Below are positions 7,956 through 16,559 of a stretch of DNA of 64,000 nt, piece after piece. The notes beneath the pieces were generated by a model. That model did no database searches. It was not told where the DNA came from and saw only the letters and a list, made by a program, of their open reading frames with translations. Position numbers and translations under genes: made by a program. The stretch covers positions 2,790,001 through 2,854,000 of the forward strand of contig NZ_CP150170.1 in NCBI RefSeq assembly GCF_037963865.1, read 5' to 3'. The stretch comes from Paenibacillus sp. FSL R10-2734. Lineage in GTDB: Bacteria > Bacillota > Bacilli > Paenibacillales > Paenibacillaceae. The stretch's first letter is position 1. Every line of letters starts with the position of its first letter.

Positions 7956-9909
7956 GAGAATGGCTTATCAGATCTTTAAGGCGAACCTTAGAAGGTATTT
8001 GTTATTTTTCCTGTGCAGCAGTTTTACGATCATGGTCTTCTTCACATTCTATTCGCTTTATACGAACCCTGATTTCAATAACCCTTATCAAGTGAATGGG
8101 ATGGTATCCGGTAATTTATATGCTCCTTTTTTGGTTATACGAGTGTTTGCTGTTCTATTTATTTTGTACGCACAAATGGCCTTTGTGAAATTTAGAAAAA
8201 GCGACTTCGGGCTGTTAATGGTCCTAGGAATGACGTATCACAATATCCGCAAAATAATTTTTTTCGAGAATAGCATGATCGCTTTAGCTTCGATTCTCAC
8301 TGGTTTAGGTTCAGGGACGGTTTTTGCGGGAATATTTTTCTTCATCGTATCGAAGTTTGTTGATATTGGGGACAGTGCTTTTACACTGACGTTGGATAGT
8401 TATTTTCATACTACTATATTCTTCGTGGTTATTTACATTGTAGTGATAGCGGTCAATCTATTGTTAACCCTGAGATATAACATGGTGCGCCTTTTAAAAG
8501 AATCCAGAACTGCAGAACGCAGCCTTCTTCACGGGAAAATTACCGGGTTCGTTGGAGTCGTACTTTTGGGAATCGCAGTTTATGATATGCTCAGTCATTA
8601 CAGTTACACTAACGGCAATGTGATGCTAAGAAGTATCGGAATATGTATAGTGGGAGTCTATTTTTTGATGTCAGGACTTGGGGGGTGGATGGAGTTCTTC
8701 TTATTGCGTGTAACACGCTCTAATCACAAGCACCTTCTGTTTATGTCCGATCTGAGCCATACCCTTGGACGGTCACGAATAGTAATTGCTCTTATCACCT
8801 TCCTCGCCTTCATTACTATTTCTCTGAGCAGTATTATATTTTTTATCACCTGGGATTCTCAAGCGATTGCGGTTAAGAATAACCCGTATCATATCGCCTA
8901 TACAGAAGTATTCGGGAAAAATAGCATTTCACCAGAGACACTTAGCGAGATCACAGATCATGGCGCTACACCGCTGATTTCACATCAAGAGCTTCCATAT
9001 ATAGATTTATTCGCTTTCAAAATATTCTCTGTCCAGAGTATAAACTCATTAGCTGGCAGTGATTATCATGTAGAGAAAGGTCACTTTCTTAATCTTGCTT
9101 TAGTTGCTCAAGGTGACGAGCTTAAGAATCAAAGACCGGAAATGCCATCCTTCGAAATGAAGCTTTCCTCCGGCAACCAAACGCTGCACTCACAAGGTCT
9201 CATTTTAAAAATGCTATTCAATCCTGTGCCGATTCTAATGAATGGACTTCATATCATTGTGAATGAAGAAGATTATGCGGCTCTGAAGGCGGAGCATACG
9301 AACTCACTCGGGAATCTTCAGCTGCTTAACTTCAAGGATTGGAAGAAGACTGCTGAAATAGATGCTAAGATAAATGCGGCATTAGCCAATTATAACAAGG
9401 ACAACACGGAGTCTTGGTATGGAGATGATCGGCATGATGCCAGCGCATTCTCCACCAAGTCTAGAATTAATGAATATTCACAGTTACAGGAGTCGGGCCG
9501 ATTCGGAATTTTCGTATTTACGTTTGTAGGCCTATTATTCTTTATTGCTTCTGGTGTGGTTCTGCATTTCAGTATTCTTACGGATCTAGAGCGAGAGAAG
9601 ATAAAATTCAGGAAGCTGAACAAGATTGGAATTACTTCTAAGGAAGTGGCCCAAATCATAGGTAAACCCTTTAAAGTACTATTTTTTCTCCCTTATGTAT
9701 TAGGTGCGATGCTGGCTACTTTTTTTGTAGTAAGTTCTACCAGGATAGAAATGTCCATAGGTCTGGCTCCGTTTTGGTTTTGTTTGTTAATAGGAGGGGC
9801 GTATCTTGTATTTCAAGTCCTCTTTTATAATGTATATACCAAAATATATACTCGCAAGATGCTGTCTCATATCCAATTACTTGAAATTCCCTTAGCAGAA
9901 CAAAAATGA
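7945..9909 (+). CDS. BceB-type FtsX-domain ABC permease
   Basis: This 654-aa membrane protein is inferred to have ten transmembrane segments and one large extracytoplasmic domain (about residues 300-510) between the two membrane halves, the layout of BceB permeases that sense and remove antimicrobial peptides from their lipid II-cycle targets. FtsX-like helices lie near 50-180 and in the C-terminal 120 residues. ATG 7945 is chosen because GGAGGGGGAG lies just upstream; it overlaps the ATPase stop by 11 bases, indicating translational coupling. A cognate BceS-type sensor kinase is expected but not encoded here. The exact peptide substrate cannot be read from sequence. Confidence 0.82.
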   Translation: MTFRRMAYQIFKANLRRYLLFFLCSSFTIMVFFTFYSLYTNPDFNNPYQVNGMVSGNLYAPFLVIRVFAVLFILYAQMAFVKFRKSDFGLLMVLGMTYHNIRKIIFFENSMIALASILTGLGSGTVFAGIFFFIVSKFVDIGDSAFTLTLDSYFHTTIFFVVIYIVVIAVNLLLTLRYNMVRLLKESRTAERSLLHGKITGFVGVVLLGIAVYDMLSHYSYTNGNVMLRSIGICIVGVYFLMSGLGGWMEFFLLRVTRSNHKHLLFMSDLSHTLGRSRIVIALITFLAFITISLSSIIFFITWDSQAIAVKNNPYHIAYTEVFGKNSISPETLSEITDHGATPLISHQELPYIDLFAFKIFSVQSINSLAGSDYHVEKGHFLNLALVAQGDELKNQRPEMPSFEMKLSSGNQTLHSQGLILKMLFNPVPILMNGLHIIVNEEDYAALKAEHTNSLGNLQLLNFKDWKKTAEIDAKINAALANYNKDNTESWYGDDRHDASAFSTKSRINEYSQLQESGRFGIFVFTFVGLLFFIASGVVLHFSILTDLEREKIKFRKLNKIGITSKEVAQIIGKPFKVLFFLPYVLGAMLATFFVVSSTRIEMSIGLAPFWFCLLIGGAYLVFQVLFYNVYTKIYTRKMLSHIQLLEIPLAEQK

Positions 9910-9968
9910 TACCAATATAATTCCAAATATGATAATATTAACAAACAAAAAACGTAGGGGGATTCCGT

Positions 9969-10190
9969 TTGAAGAAGATCTTATCCAGAATTGCAGTGGC
10001 ATTGTTGATCTTGACTCTAGTTGCTATTGTCACTTGCTTTTATATTGGTGAATTCACTTATGCGTACTTATTAATTTTGGTACTGTTTTTTGTTTTTGCG
10101 GGGATGGGGCAGCTATACAAGCTTAAGAATGATGAGTATATGTACAAAAAATTAAATAAGTCCGATCAGTATGAAGAATATACTAGATAA
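9969..10190 (+). CDS. Small two-helix membrane protein, unknown function
   Basis: The predicted product is 73 aa with two hydrophobic helices (about residues 7-27 and 31-50) and a charged C-terminal tail rich in Lys, Asp and Tyr. It starts with TTG preceded by TAGGGGG at 7 bases, which supports real translation. It lies 59 bases after the BceB-like permease in the same direction, with no terminator in between, so it may be co-transcribed and act with the transporter. No family is recognised. Confidence 0.6.
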   Translation: MKKILSRIAVALLILTLVAIVTCFYIGEFTYAYLLILVLFFVFAGMGQLYKLKNDEYMYKKLNKSDQYEEYTR

Positions 10191-10205
10191 CATTCATTTA
10201 ATACC

Positions 10206-10250
10206 AAAACACCCCACTTTAGGCATCGCCTTAAGTGGGGTGTTTCTTTG
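10206..10250. terminator. Bidirectional terminator between convergent genes
   Basis: Long stem AAACACCCCACTT / AAGTGGGGTGTTT with a 12-base loop, A-rich on the left and T-rich on the right. It can end transcription from the small membrane protein gene (+) and from the siderophore-binding protein gene (-). Confidence 0.85.
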
Positions 10251-10260
10251 TTTGTTATGC

Positions 10261-11268
10261 TTATTTCTTACCGTTTCGCTCAAGAATCATTTCCACGAAC
10301 AGATCGATCTGTGCGGTAATTGCAATAGGATCATAGCGGTAGAAGGTATCAAAATCGTTGTAGAACAGATGGTCGTTCTTCGCAGCATCAAGTCCATTCC
10401 AAACTGGAGATTCCTTCAGCTCTTTCAGTTTATCGCCTTTTTTATCAGGATCATAAGTAGTTAGGAACATGTAGTCAGCTGCATATTCTGGCAATAGCTC
10501 CATAGACAGCTGTAGCGTTTGGTTGTCGTTGCTGTTCTTTGCAGGCATTTTCAGCTTAAGCGCGTTATAGAGGGCTTGTCCACCACGGCCAGCATTGTTC
10601 CCGAAGGTCCATAGCTCGCCTTTGTCAGTAAGCTCATAGATGCCAAAAGTATCATTTTCATTTACGACATCTTTAAGCTTCTCGCGGCCTTCCGCAGCCT
10701 TTTTCTCAAAGTCAGCGATGAATTGTTTGGCTTTGTCAGGTGCACCTACAATATCACCGAACAGTTCTACTGTCTCATAGATATTCGTTGCAGTCCCGTA
10801 AGGAATATGAACCGTTGGCGCAATTTTGGATAAAGCATCGTAGTTATCATCGTACATAACGACAATTAAATCTGGTGTAAGTTCTAAAGCTTTCTCAGCA
10901 TTGACTGGAGCACCTACATCTTGTGTATTTTTGAGTAAATCTTTCAAGAAGGGGTTGTCAAAGGTACTAGGTTCAACACCGACCACATTTGCTCCAACGG
11001 AAAGCAATTCCCCGCCATAATAATCGGTAACGATACGCTGAGGTTTAACTGGAATTTGCACAGTACCTTTACTAGTTTCATAGCTACGCGTTTCAGCGGC
11101 AGGAGCTTCTGTAGCTGCCGTTGCCTCGGCACTTGGTGCCGTTTTTGCTTCGGATGTAGCTGATGGTGTATTAGATGAAGCATTGTTGTTCCCCCCGCAG
11201 GCGGTCACAAATACGGACAATAACATTGTGAGTGCCAGGATGGGGAAGAGGGTCTTTCTTTTAAACAT
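10261..11268 (-). CDS. Ferri-siderophore ABC transporter substrate-binding lipoprotein (FecB/FhuD type)
   Basis: This 335-aa lipoprotein has a signal peptide ending in VTAC (Cys24 lipidated) and a low-complexity Ala/Thr/Glu linker to about residue 60. A periplasmic-binding fold of the BtuF/FecB class follows (KGTVQIPVKPQRIVTDYYGGELLSVGA, then LTPDLIVVMYDDNYDALSKIAPTV). It would capture ferri-siderophores at the membrane and deliver them to FecCD permeases, most likely the divergent pair starting at 11482. A promoter (TTGACA-N17-TATGGT) and a Fur box lie upstream, so expression should rise under iron limitation. The siderophore specificity is not determinable; YfiY-like hydroxamate binding is one possibility. 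Confidence 0.88.
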   Translation of the reverse strand: MFKRKTLFPILALTMLLSVFVTACGGNNNASSNTPSATSEAKTAPSAEATAATEAPAAETRSYETSKGTVQIPVKPQRIVTDYYGGELLSVGANVVGVEPSTFDNPFLKDLLKNTQDVGAPVNAEKALELTPDLIVVMYDDNYDALSKIAPTVHIPYGTATNIYETVELFGDIVGAPDKAKQFIADFEKKAAEGREKLKDVVNENDTFGIYELTDKGELWTFGNNAGRGGQALYNALKLKMPAKNSNDNQTLQLSMELLPEYAADYMFLTTYDPDKKGDKLKELKESPVWNGLDAAKNDHLFYNDFDTFYRYDPIAITAQIDLFVEMILERNGKK

Positions 11269-11306
11269 GGTAAACCTCCCTAAGTATACGTGCTAATTAA
11301 TAATAA

Positions 11307-11321
11307 TGAGAATCATTATCA
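11307..11321 (-). promoter_or_regulatory. Fur box upstream of the siderophore-binding protein gene
   Basis: TGAGAATCATTATCA matches the 7-1-7 Fur consensus TGATAAT-N-ATTATCA at all but one position. It lies about 20 bases downstream of the predicted -10 on the minus strand, where Fe-Fur would block transcription. Confidence 0.85.
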
Positions 11322-11339
11322 TTATTATTATTATTTTGA

Positions 11340-11368
11340 ACCATATCAAATCCTAGAATTCGTGTCAA
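11340..11368 (-). promoter_or_regulatory. SigA promoter for the siderophore-binding protein gene
   Basis: Read on the minus strand, TTGACA (11368-11363), a 17-base spacer and TATGGT (11345-11340) form a good housekeeping promoter directed at the gene starting at 11268. Confidence 0.65.
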
Positions 11369-11404
11369 TGCAATAATTTAAATTTCACCAATTAAATCTA
11401 TCTA

Positions 11405-11462
11405 TTGCCAAATCCAAGAAGTCTAAATTACAATAGACAGGTGATAATGAGAATCAATTTCA
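11405..11462 (+). promoter_or_regulatory. Promoter and Fur box for the FecCD permease operon
   Basis: TTGCCA (11405-11410), an 18-base spacer and TACAAT (11429-11434) form a promoter. TGAGAATCAATTTCA (11448-11462) follows, a Fur box with about three deviations from TGATAAT-N-ATTATCA. Its position over the start of transcription implies iron-dependent repression of the permease operon. Confidence 0.7.
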
Positions 11463-11481
11463 TAGAAATAGGGTGGCATTC

Positions 11482-12540
11482 ATGAATCAACAGATAACTA
11501 CCAGGATAGGAGCCGATAAGGGAGTAGTAAAACGAGATTTTCGTTCACGTCCTTGGGCTGCAACCTTAATCTTGGTTGGCGGTCTGGCGCTATTAGTATT
11601 AGGTATCGCTGTCTCCGTCTCTTTCGGTGCAGCAGATATTAAGCTGTCTGTGGTGTGGTCAGCTGTATTTAACTTTAATCCGGAGATCATGGATCATCAG
11701 ATTATTAGAGAATTAAGATTACCCCGTGTACTTGGCGGGGCAATGATAGGGGCCAGCTTTGCAGTTGCTGGCGCCATTATGCAGGGGATGACGCGAAATC
11801 CACTGGCAGATTCAGGTCTGATGGGTATCAACTCAGGCGCAGGATTTGCGCTCGCGCTTTGTTTTGCTTTTTTTCCAAATTTATCGTTTATGTATTTGAT
11901 TCTATATTCTTTCCTGGGTGCCGGAGTAGGTGCGGGCGTTGTATACGGGATTGGATCACTTGCCAAAGGAGGATTAACTCCTGCTCGATTGGTGCTGGCG
12001 GGTGCTGCTTTTAGTGCACTTTTGTCGGCGCTTAGTGAAGGGGTAGCTTTATATTTTCACATCGGTCAAGATTTGGCTTTCTGGTATGCGGGAGGCGTGG
12101 CTGGGACGAAATGGATTCAACTCAAAATCATGTTCCCTTGGATAGGGGCTGCTTTACTTGGTGCAATGGTAATCTCCCGATCGATCACGATGCTCAGTTT
12201 AGGTGATGATGTGGCTAAAGGGCTAGGTCAGCGTACAGGGCTTGTGAAGTTGGCAGGGGCTTTAATCGTATTGGTTCTGGCCGGATCATCGGTTGCCGTA
12301 GTTGGTGCCGTTGGTTTCATTGGACTTATAATTCCGCATTTAACACGTTTTTTTGTGGGTGTCGATTACAGGTGGATCATTCCTTGTTCAGCTATACTTG
12401 GCAGTCTACTCGCAGTGTTTGCAGATTTAACGGCACGGATGATTAACCCTCCTAATGAAACGCCGCTTGGGGCGATTATTGCACTGATCGGTGTGCCTTT
12501 CTTCCTTTATCTTGCGCGTAAAGAAAGGAGGGAGCTGTAA
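11482..12540 (+). CDS. Ferri-siderophore ABC permease, FecCD family, first subunit
   Basis: This 352-aa integral membrane protein belongs to the FecCD/BtuC family, whose members have about ten helices. Family motifs include LRLPRVLGGAMIGASFAVAGAIMQG, NPLADSGLMGINSGAG, and the C-terminal GFIGLIIPHLTRFFVG and GVPFFLYLARKE. Paired with the next gene it forms the membrane channel for imported Fe(III)-siderophores. ATG 11482 is preferred over GTG 11473 because AGGGTGG lies 5-6 bases upstream. Its stop codon overlaps the next start (TAATG). No ATP-binding subunit is encoded in this operon, so a shared ATPase elsewhere (YusV-like) is likely needed. Confidence 0.88.
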   Translation: MNQQITTRIGADKGVVKRDFRSRPWAATLILVGGLALLVLGIAVSVSFGAADIKLSVVWSAVFNFNPEIMDHQIIRELRLPRVLGGAMIGASFAVAGAIMQGMTRNPLADSGLMGINSGAGFALALCFAFFPNLSFMYLILYSFLGAGVGAGVVYGIGSLAKGGLTPARLVLAGAAFSALLSALSEGVALYFHIGQDLAFWYAGGVAGTKWIQLKIMFPWIGAALLGAMVISRSITMLSLGDDVAKGLGQRTGLVKLAGALIVLVLAGSSVAVVGAVGFIGLIIPHLTRFFVGVDYRWIIPCSAILGSLLAVFADLTARMINPPNETPLGAIIALIGVPFFLYLARKERREL

Positions 12541-13577
12541 TGATGGAGAAGACCACGTTCTCTACCTTCGAAGCCTCTAAGAATAAACGGGGTTTTATTA
12601 CAATGATTTCGTTGGCTGTACTGATTGTTATTGCTTTTATTATTAGTATGAATACAGGATACATACGTTTGACTCCTATGGAGCTGCTAAATACGATATT
12701 CGGTAAAGGTACAGATAAACAGGAACTTATTTTATTTCAATTTCGGTTACCGCGTATTGTGATTTCTGTTCTGATCGGAGCAGGTCTGGCTGTATCTGGA
12801 GCTGTCATGCAAGGGGTCTTTCGGAATGCCCTTGCGGATCCCGGTATTCTTGGTATTAACGCCGGCGCGGGAATTATGGTTATGCTGTTAATTTCTTTTT
12901 ACCCGACGGCAACCGCGGCTCCAGTGTATTTGCTGCCAATGGTAGCGTTTGTTGGCGCGGGAGTTACTGCTGCCTTAATCTACGCCCTAGCTTATAAGCG
13001 GCATCAGGGAATATCCCCTATGCGGCTGCTGCTGACTGGTGTAGCTGTAGCAGCAGGGATGAGTGCAGCTATGATCGTGCTGACGCTCCGCTTGGATCCT
13101 GAGAAGTATCAATTTGTCGCTACCTGGCTGGCGGGTAGCATTTGGGGAACAAGCTGGAAGTTTGTCCTCTCTCTCCTACCGTGGATTCTTATTTTGGTGC
13201 CTTATGTCATCTATAAGGCAAGGGTGATGAACGTACTAAATTTAGGTGAGCAGACAGCCGTGGGACTTGGGGCCGCAGTTACGAAGGAACAATTCCGTCT
13301 TCTTGCGGCTGCAGTAGGGTTAGCGGCGGCGAGTGTCGCTGTTAGCGGTGGCATTGGCTTTGTAGGATTGGTCGGGCCACATTTGGCTAGACGGCTAGTC
13401 GGGCCGAAGCATCAACTCATGCTTCCAACCTCGGCACTGCTCGGGGCACTGCTCGTGATTACAGCGGATACTATCGGGCGCTGGATTCTACAGCCGTCTG
13501 AGATTCCTACGGGCATCGTTGTTGCTGTAATTGGAGCACCATACTTTTTGTATTTGTTAGCCCGTACGAAATCTTGA
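12540..13577 (+). CDS. Ferri-siderophore ABC permease, FecCD family, second subunit
   Basis: This 345-aa membrane protein is a second FecCD member, with FRLPRIVISVLIGAGLAVSGAVMQG, NALADPGILGINAGAG, SGGIGFVGLVGPHLARRLVG and a closing GAPYFLYLLAR. It should heterodimerise with the preceding subunit (FhuB/FhuG-like arrangement). Translation is coupled to the upstream gene through TAATG. The helix after the LGINAGAG motif is typical of the gate region that docks the binding protein. The gene is followed 43 bases later by an exporter gene in the same direction. Confidence 0.88.
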   Translation: MMEKTTFSTFEASKNKRGFITMISLAVLIVIAFIISMNTGYIRLTPMELLNTIFGKGTDKQELILFQFRLPRIVISVLIGAGLAVSGAVMQGVFRNALADPGILGINAGAGIMVMLLISFYPTATAAPVYLLPMVAFVGAGVTAALIYALAYKRHQGISPMRLLLTGVAVAAGMSAAMIVLTLRLDPEKYQFVATWLAGSIWGTSWKFVLSLLPWILILVPYVIYKARVMNVLNLGEQTAVGLGAAVTKEQFRLLAAAVGLAAASVAVSGGIGFVGLVGPHLARRLVGPKHQLMLPTSALLGALLVITADTIGRWILQPSEIPTGIVVAVIGAPYFLYLLARTKS

Positions 13578-13620
13578 TGAAAGTAGGCTGATTACTCACC
13601 AGAAGGAGCGAATTCTTACC

Positions 13621-15336
13621 ATGTTGCGTCGTTTTTTTGCTTACTATAGGCCTTATAAGGGATTGTTTATTCTTGATTTTTCCTGTGCTATTGCTGCTGC
13701 ACTGCTGGAATTGGTCTTTCCTCTGGCTGTTAACCGGGTAGTTGACGATCTATTGCCAACTGGAAACTGGAAGTGGATACTCTATTCTTGCCTTGGCTTG
13801 CTAGGAATTTATATCGTCAGTTCCTTCATGCATTTTGTCGTCACTTACTGGGGGCATAAGCTGGGGATTAATATCGAATCAGATATGAGAAAGAAACTAT
13901 TTGACCGTGTACAGAAGCTGTCTTTCAATTTCTTTGACAATAATAAGACGGGTCATTTGGTCTCTCGGATGACAAATGATCTGATGGATATCGGTGAGAT
14001 TGCCCACCATGGTCCGGAGGATTTGTTTATAGCGGTGATGACGCTGCTCGGCGTATTCGGTATCATGCTCAGTATCAATTGGCAATTAGCTATTCTGACG
14101 TTTGTTATCGTTCCACTTATGATTTATTTATCGATGTACTTCAGTCGAAAGATGTCCAAAGCCTTCAAGATCATGTTTGCGGACATCGCAGATTACAATG
14201 CACGCGTAGAGAACAATGTGAGTGGAATCCGTGTCGTGCAGGCTTTTGCTAACGAGAATTATGAAATTTCCCGCTTTGCGGTGAATAACGAGCGCTTTCG
14301 GATTACGAAGCTGCTAACCTATCGAATTATGGCTTGGAACTCATCCTTTAGCTTTATCTTAATGAAATTAGTCTCTTTATTTGTTCTACTGTGCGGAACA
14401 TATTTTGTGATTCAGAAGCAAATGACTTACGGTGAATTCATTGCCTTTGTGATGTTGTCCAATGTTTTCTTAGGCCCATTACAACAGATTAACTCGGTCA
14501 TTGAGACGTATCCGAAAGGCATCGCTGGTTTCAAGCGTTATCTCGAACTACTGGAGACTGAGCCAGATGTTGCTGATGCCAAAGACGCCAAGCCAGTACA
14601 TGGTCTTAAGGGGGATATCACCTTCAATGATGTAGCTTTCGCCTACAGCGATAAAGATAAGGTGCTTCAAAATGTGAATCTATCGATTACTGCAGGAGAG
14701 ACCGTCGCTCTGGTTGGACCTTCCGGTGCGGGTAAGACAACGCTATGTAGTCTACTGCCTCGCTTCTACGATGTTAGCGGAGGTAACATAACCATTGATG
14801 GAATTGATATTCGCTCGATCACACTTGAATCTCTTCGTTCCCATATCGGGATTGTACAACAAGATGTATTCCTGTTTGACGGAACTATCCGTGAGAATAT
14901 CGCTTACGGTAGATTGGGTGCTTCCGACGAGGAGATCTGGGAGGCAGCACGGCGTGCTCAACTGGAAGAACTGATCAAATCTCAGCCTACTGGGCTGGAC
15001 ACTATGATCGGGGAGCGGGGCGTTAAGCTGTCCGGAGGCCAGAAGCAGAGGTTATCCATCGCCCGGATGTTCCTGAAGAATCCGACGATTCTCATTCTGG
15101 ATGAAGCCACATCGGCGCTGGATACCGAGACGGAGTCCGCGATTCAGGAGGCGCTCGCTGAGTTGTCTCAAGGTCGTACAACGCTTGTTATTGCTCACCG
15201 TCTTGCAACGATCAAGAATGCCGACCGCATCGTTGTCGTTGCGGAAGGTGGTATCTCAGAACAAGGTAAACATGAAGAACTGTTACAGACTGCCGGAATT
15301 TACAGTCGACTGCATGAGGCACAATTTGGGGCGTAA
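13621..15336 (+). CDS. ABC exporter, fused membrane and ATPase domains (YwjA-like)
   Basis: This 571-aa half-transporter carries an N-terminal six-helix exporter domain (about residues 1-300) and a C-terminal nucleotide-binding domain. The latter has Walker A GPSGAGKTT, signature LSGGQKQR, Walker B ILILDEATSALD and H-loop IAHRLAT. Such proteins homodimerise to export substrates. In B. subtilis the similar ywjA gene is Fur-controlled, and the present gene follows a Fur-boxed FecCD operon with only 43 bases between. Plausible substrates are siderophores or an iron/heme-related compound, but these are inferred. The AGAAGGAG ribosome site is about 13 bases from ATG, slightly long. It cannot replace the missing importer ATPase. 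Confidence 0.82.
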   Translation: MLRRFFAYYRPYKGLFILDFSCAIAAALLELVFPLAVNRVVDDLLPTGNWKWILYSCLGLLGIYIVSSFMHFVVTYWGHKLGINIESDMRKKLFDRVQKLSFNFFDNNKTGHLVSRMTNDLMDIGEIAHHGPEDLFIAVMTLLGVFGIMLSINWQLAILTFVIVPLMIYLSMYFSRKMSKAFKIMFADIADYNARVENNVSGIRVVQAFANENYEISRFAVNNERFRITKLLTYRIMAWNSSFSFILMKLVSLFVLLCGTYFVIQKQMTYGEFIAFVMLSNVFLGPLQQINSVIETYPKGIAGFKRYLELLETEPDVADAKDAKPVHGLKGDITFNDVAFAYSDKDKVLQNVNLSITAGETVALVGPSGAGKTTLCSLLPRFYDVSGGNITIDGIDIRSITLESLRSHIGIVQQDVFLFDGTIRENIAYGRLGASDEEIWEAARRAQLEELIKSQPTGLDTMIGERGVKLSGGQKQRLSIARMFLKNPTILILDEATSALDTETESAIQEALAELSQGRTTLVIAHRLATIKNADRIVVVAEGGISEQGKHEELLQTAGIYSRLHEAQFGA

Positions 15337-15378
15337 TCGGCTAAGAACATCAAAAGAATATACTTTTGGAGGGACACA

Positions 15379-16419
15379 ATGAACAATCAACTGGAATTAT
15401 ACGATGTAACTATTATTGGCGGCGGACCTGCTGGGATGTATACAGCTTTTTATAGCGGGATGAGAGACTTGAAGACCAAGTTAATTGAAGCGAAGGATGA
15501 GCTCGGAGGAAGAATGCTTATTTATCCTGAAAAAATGATCTGGGACGTAGGGGGCTTAACTCCCACTCTCTGTCACCAGCTAATCGGTCAGCTCAAGGAG
15601 CAAGCTCAGACCTTTGAACCAACCATTGTGTTGGGGCAGCTAATCATGAAACAGGAGAGACAAGAAGACGGGACGTATATTTTAACCTCGTCCACCGGAG
15701 AACAGCATTGGACAAAAACAGTTATTTTAACTATTGGCTACGGAATTCTACAGATGGCTAAGCTCGAAATTGAAGGTGCGGATCGCTATGAGGTGACGAA
15801 TCTTCATTATACCGTTCAGGAGCTGGAGCCATTCCGTGGCAAAAGAGTGCTAATCTCAGGTGGAGGCGACTCCGCAGTAGACTGGGCGAATGAACTGGAG
15901 TCCATCGCAGCAAGTGTAACGATTGTACATCGTCGTGAAAAGTTTGGTGGTCATGAGAAAAATATTGTGCGGATGAAGGAATCTTCAGTCAATGTCCGCG
16001 TGCCATATGCAGTAAGCCAATTACACAGCAGTAACGGTGAAACGATAGATCAGGTTACGATCAACCACATAGACACGGGAGAAACAGAGAAATTCGAAGT
16101 GGATGCAGTCATCGTAAACCATGGTCTGAAGAGTGATTTTGGACCGTTAAAAGAATGGGGGCTTGATATGGGCGATTGGTGTGCGAATGTAACCGATAAG
16201 CTGGAAACCAATCTCCCTGGGATATTTGCTGCTGGTGACTTTGTGGATTATACGAGCAAGGTTCGTTTAATTGCAGGTGCTTTCACGGATGCGGTTTTGG
16301 CGCTTAATAGTGCCAAGCTGTACATAGATCCATCTGCGGACAAAGTTGCTTACGTTTCTTCTCACAATGAGCGGTTCGCGGAGAAGAATAAGGCGCTTGG
16401 CGTCGTTGATGGTCATTAA
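15379..16419 (+). CDS. Ferredoxin-NADP+ reductase, thioredoxin-reductase-like type (YumC/YcgT family)
   Basis: This 346-aa flavoprotein has an FAD-binding GGGPAGMYTAFYSG near the N terminus, an NAD(P)-binding GGGDSAVDWANEL in the middle, and a FAD-closing AAGDFVDYTSKVRLIAGAF. The redox CxxC of true thioredoxin reductase is absent, which marks the type-2 ferredoxin/flavodoxin reductase group. It would pass electrons from NADPH to ferredoxin or flavodoxin. Its place at the end of a Fur-boxed iron operon matches B. subtilis ycgT, which is also iron-regulated, and suggests a role in reductive iron release. An initial ATG at 15379 is preceded by TGGAGGGACAC. Confidence 0.88.
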   Translation: MNNQLELYDVTIIGGGPAGMYTAFYSGMRDLKTKLIEAKDELGGRMLIYPEKMIWDVGGLTPTLCHQLIGQLKEQAQTFEPTIVLGQLIMKQERQEDGTYILTSSTGEQHWTKTVILTIGYGILQMAKLEIEGADRYEVTNLHYTVQELEPFRGKRVLISGGGDSAVDWANELESIAASVTIVHRREKFGGHEKNIVRMKESSVNVRVPYAVSQLHSSNGETIDQVTINHIDTGETEKFEVDAVIVNHGLKSDFGPLKEWGLDMGDWCANVTDKLETNLPGIFAAGDFVDYTSKVRLIAGAFTDAVLALNSAKLYIDPSADKVAYVSSHNERFAEKNKALGVVDGH

Positions 16420-16430
16420 TAAGAATATAT

Positions 16431-16464
16431 GCCGATTGGCCCATCGTGGCTGATCGGTTTTTTT
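16431..16464 (+). terminator. Rho-independent terminator after the reductase gene
   Basis: Hairpin CCGATTGGCC / GGCTGATCGG (one internal mismatch pair) followed by seven T residues. It ends the iron-uptake operon before the germination operon. Confidence 0.8.
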
Positions 16465-16510
16465 GTGTTTAATTGTTCTAATCCGAGTAATGCTCTAAAT
16501 TCCAATAGTT

Positions 16511-16540
16511 GTATAAAAAAAAGATACAGAACAAATAGTA
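16511..16540 (+). promoter_or_regulatory. Possible SigG-type promoter of the germination operon
   Basis: GTATA (16511-16515) fits the SigG -35 consensus GHATR. AATAGTA (16534-16540) resembles the -10 CATNHTA with two deviations at an 18-base spacing. gerA-type operons are transcribed by SigG in the forespore, so this site is plausible but not strong. Confidence 0.4.
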
Positions 16541-16559
16541 TAGGCAGGAGGTGTTGAGG

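Noticed and set aside
10171..10464. Plus-strand frame of 97 codons overlapping the lipoprotein gene end
   Set aside because: Runs through a bidirectional terminator and is antisense to the siderophore-binding protein gene.
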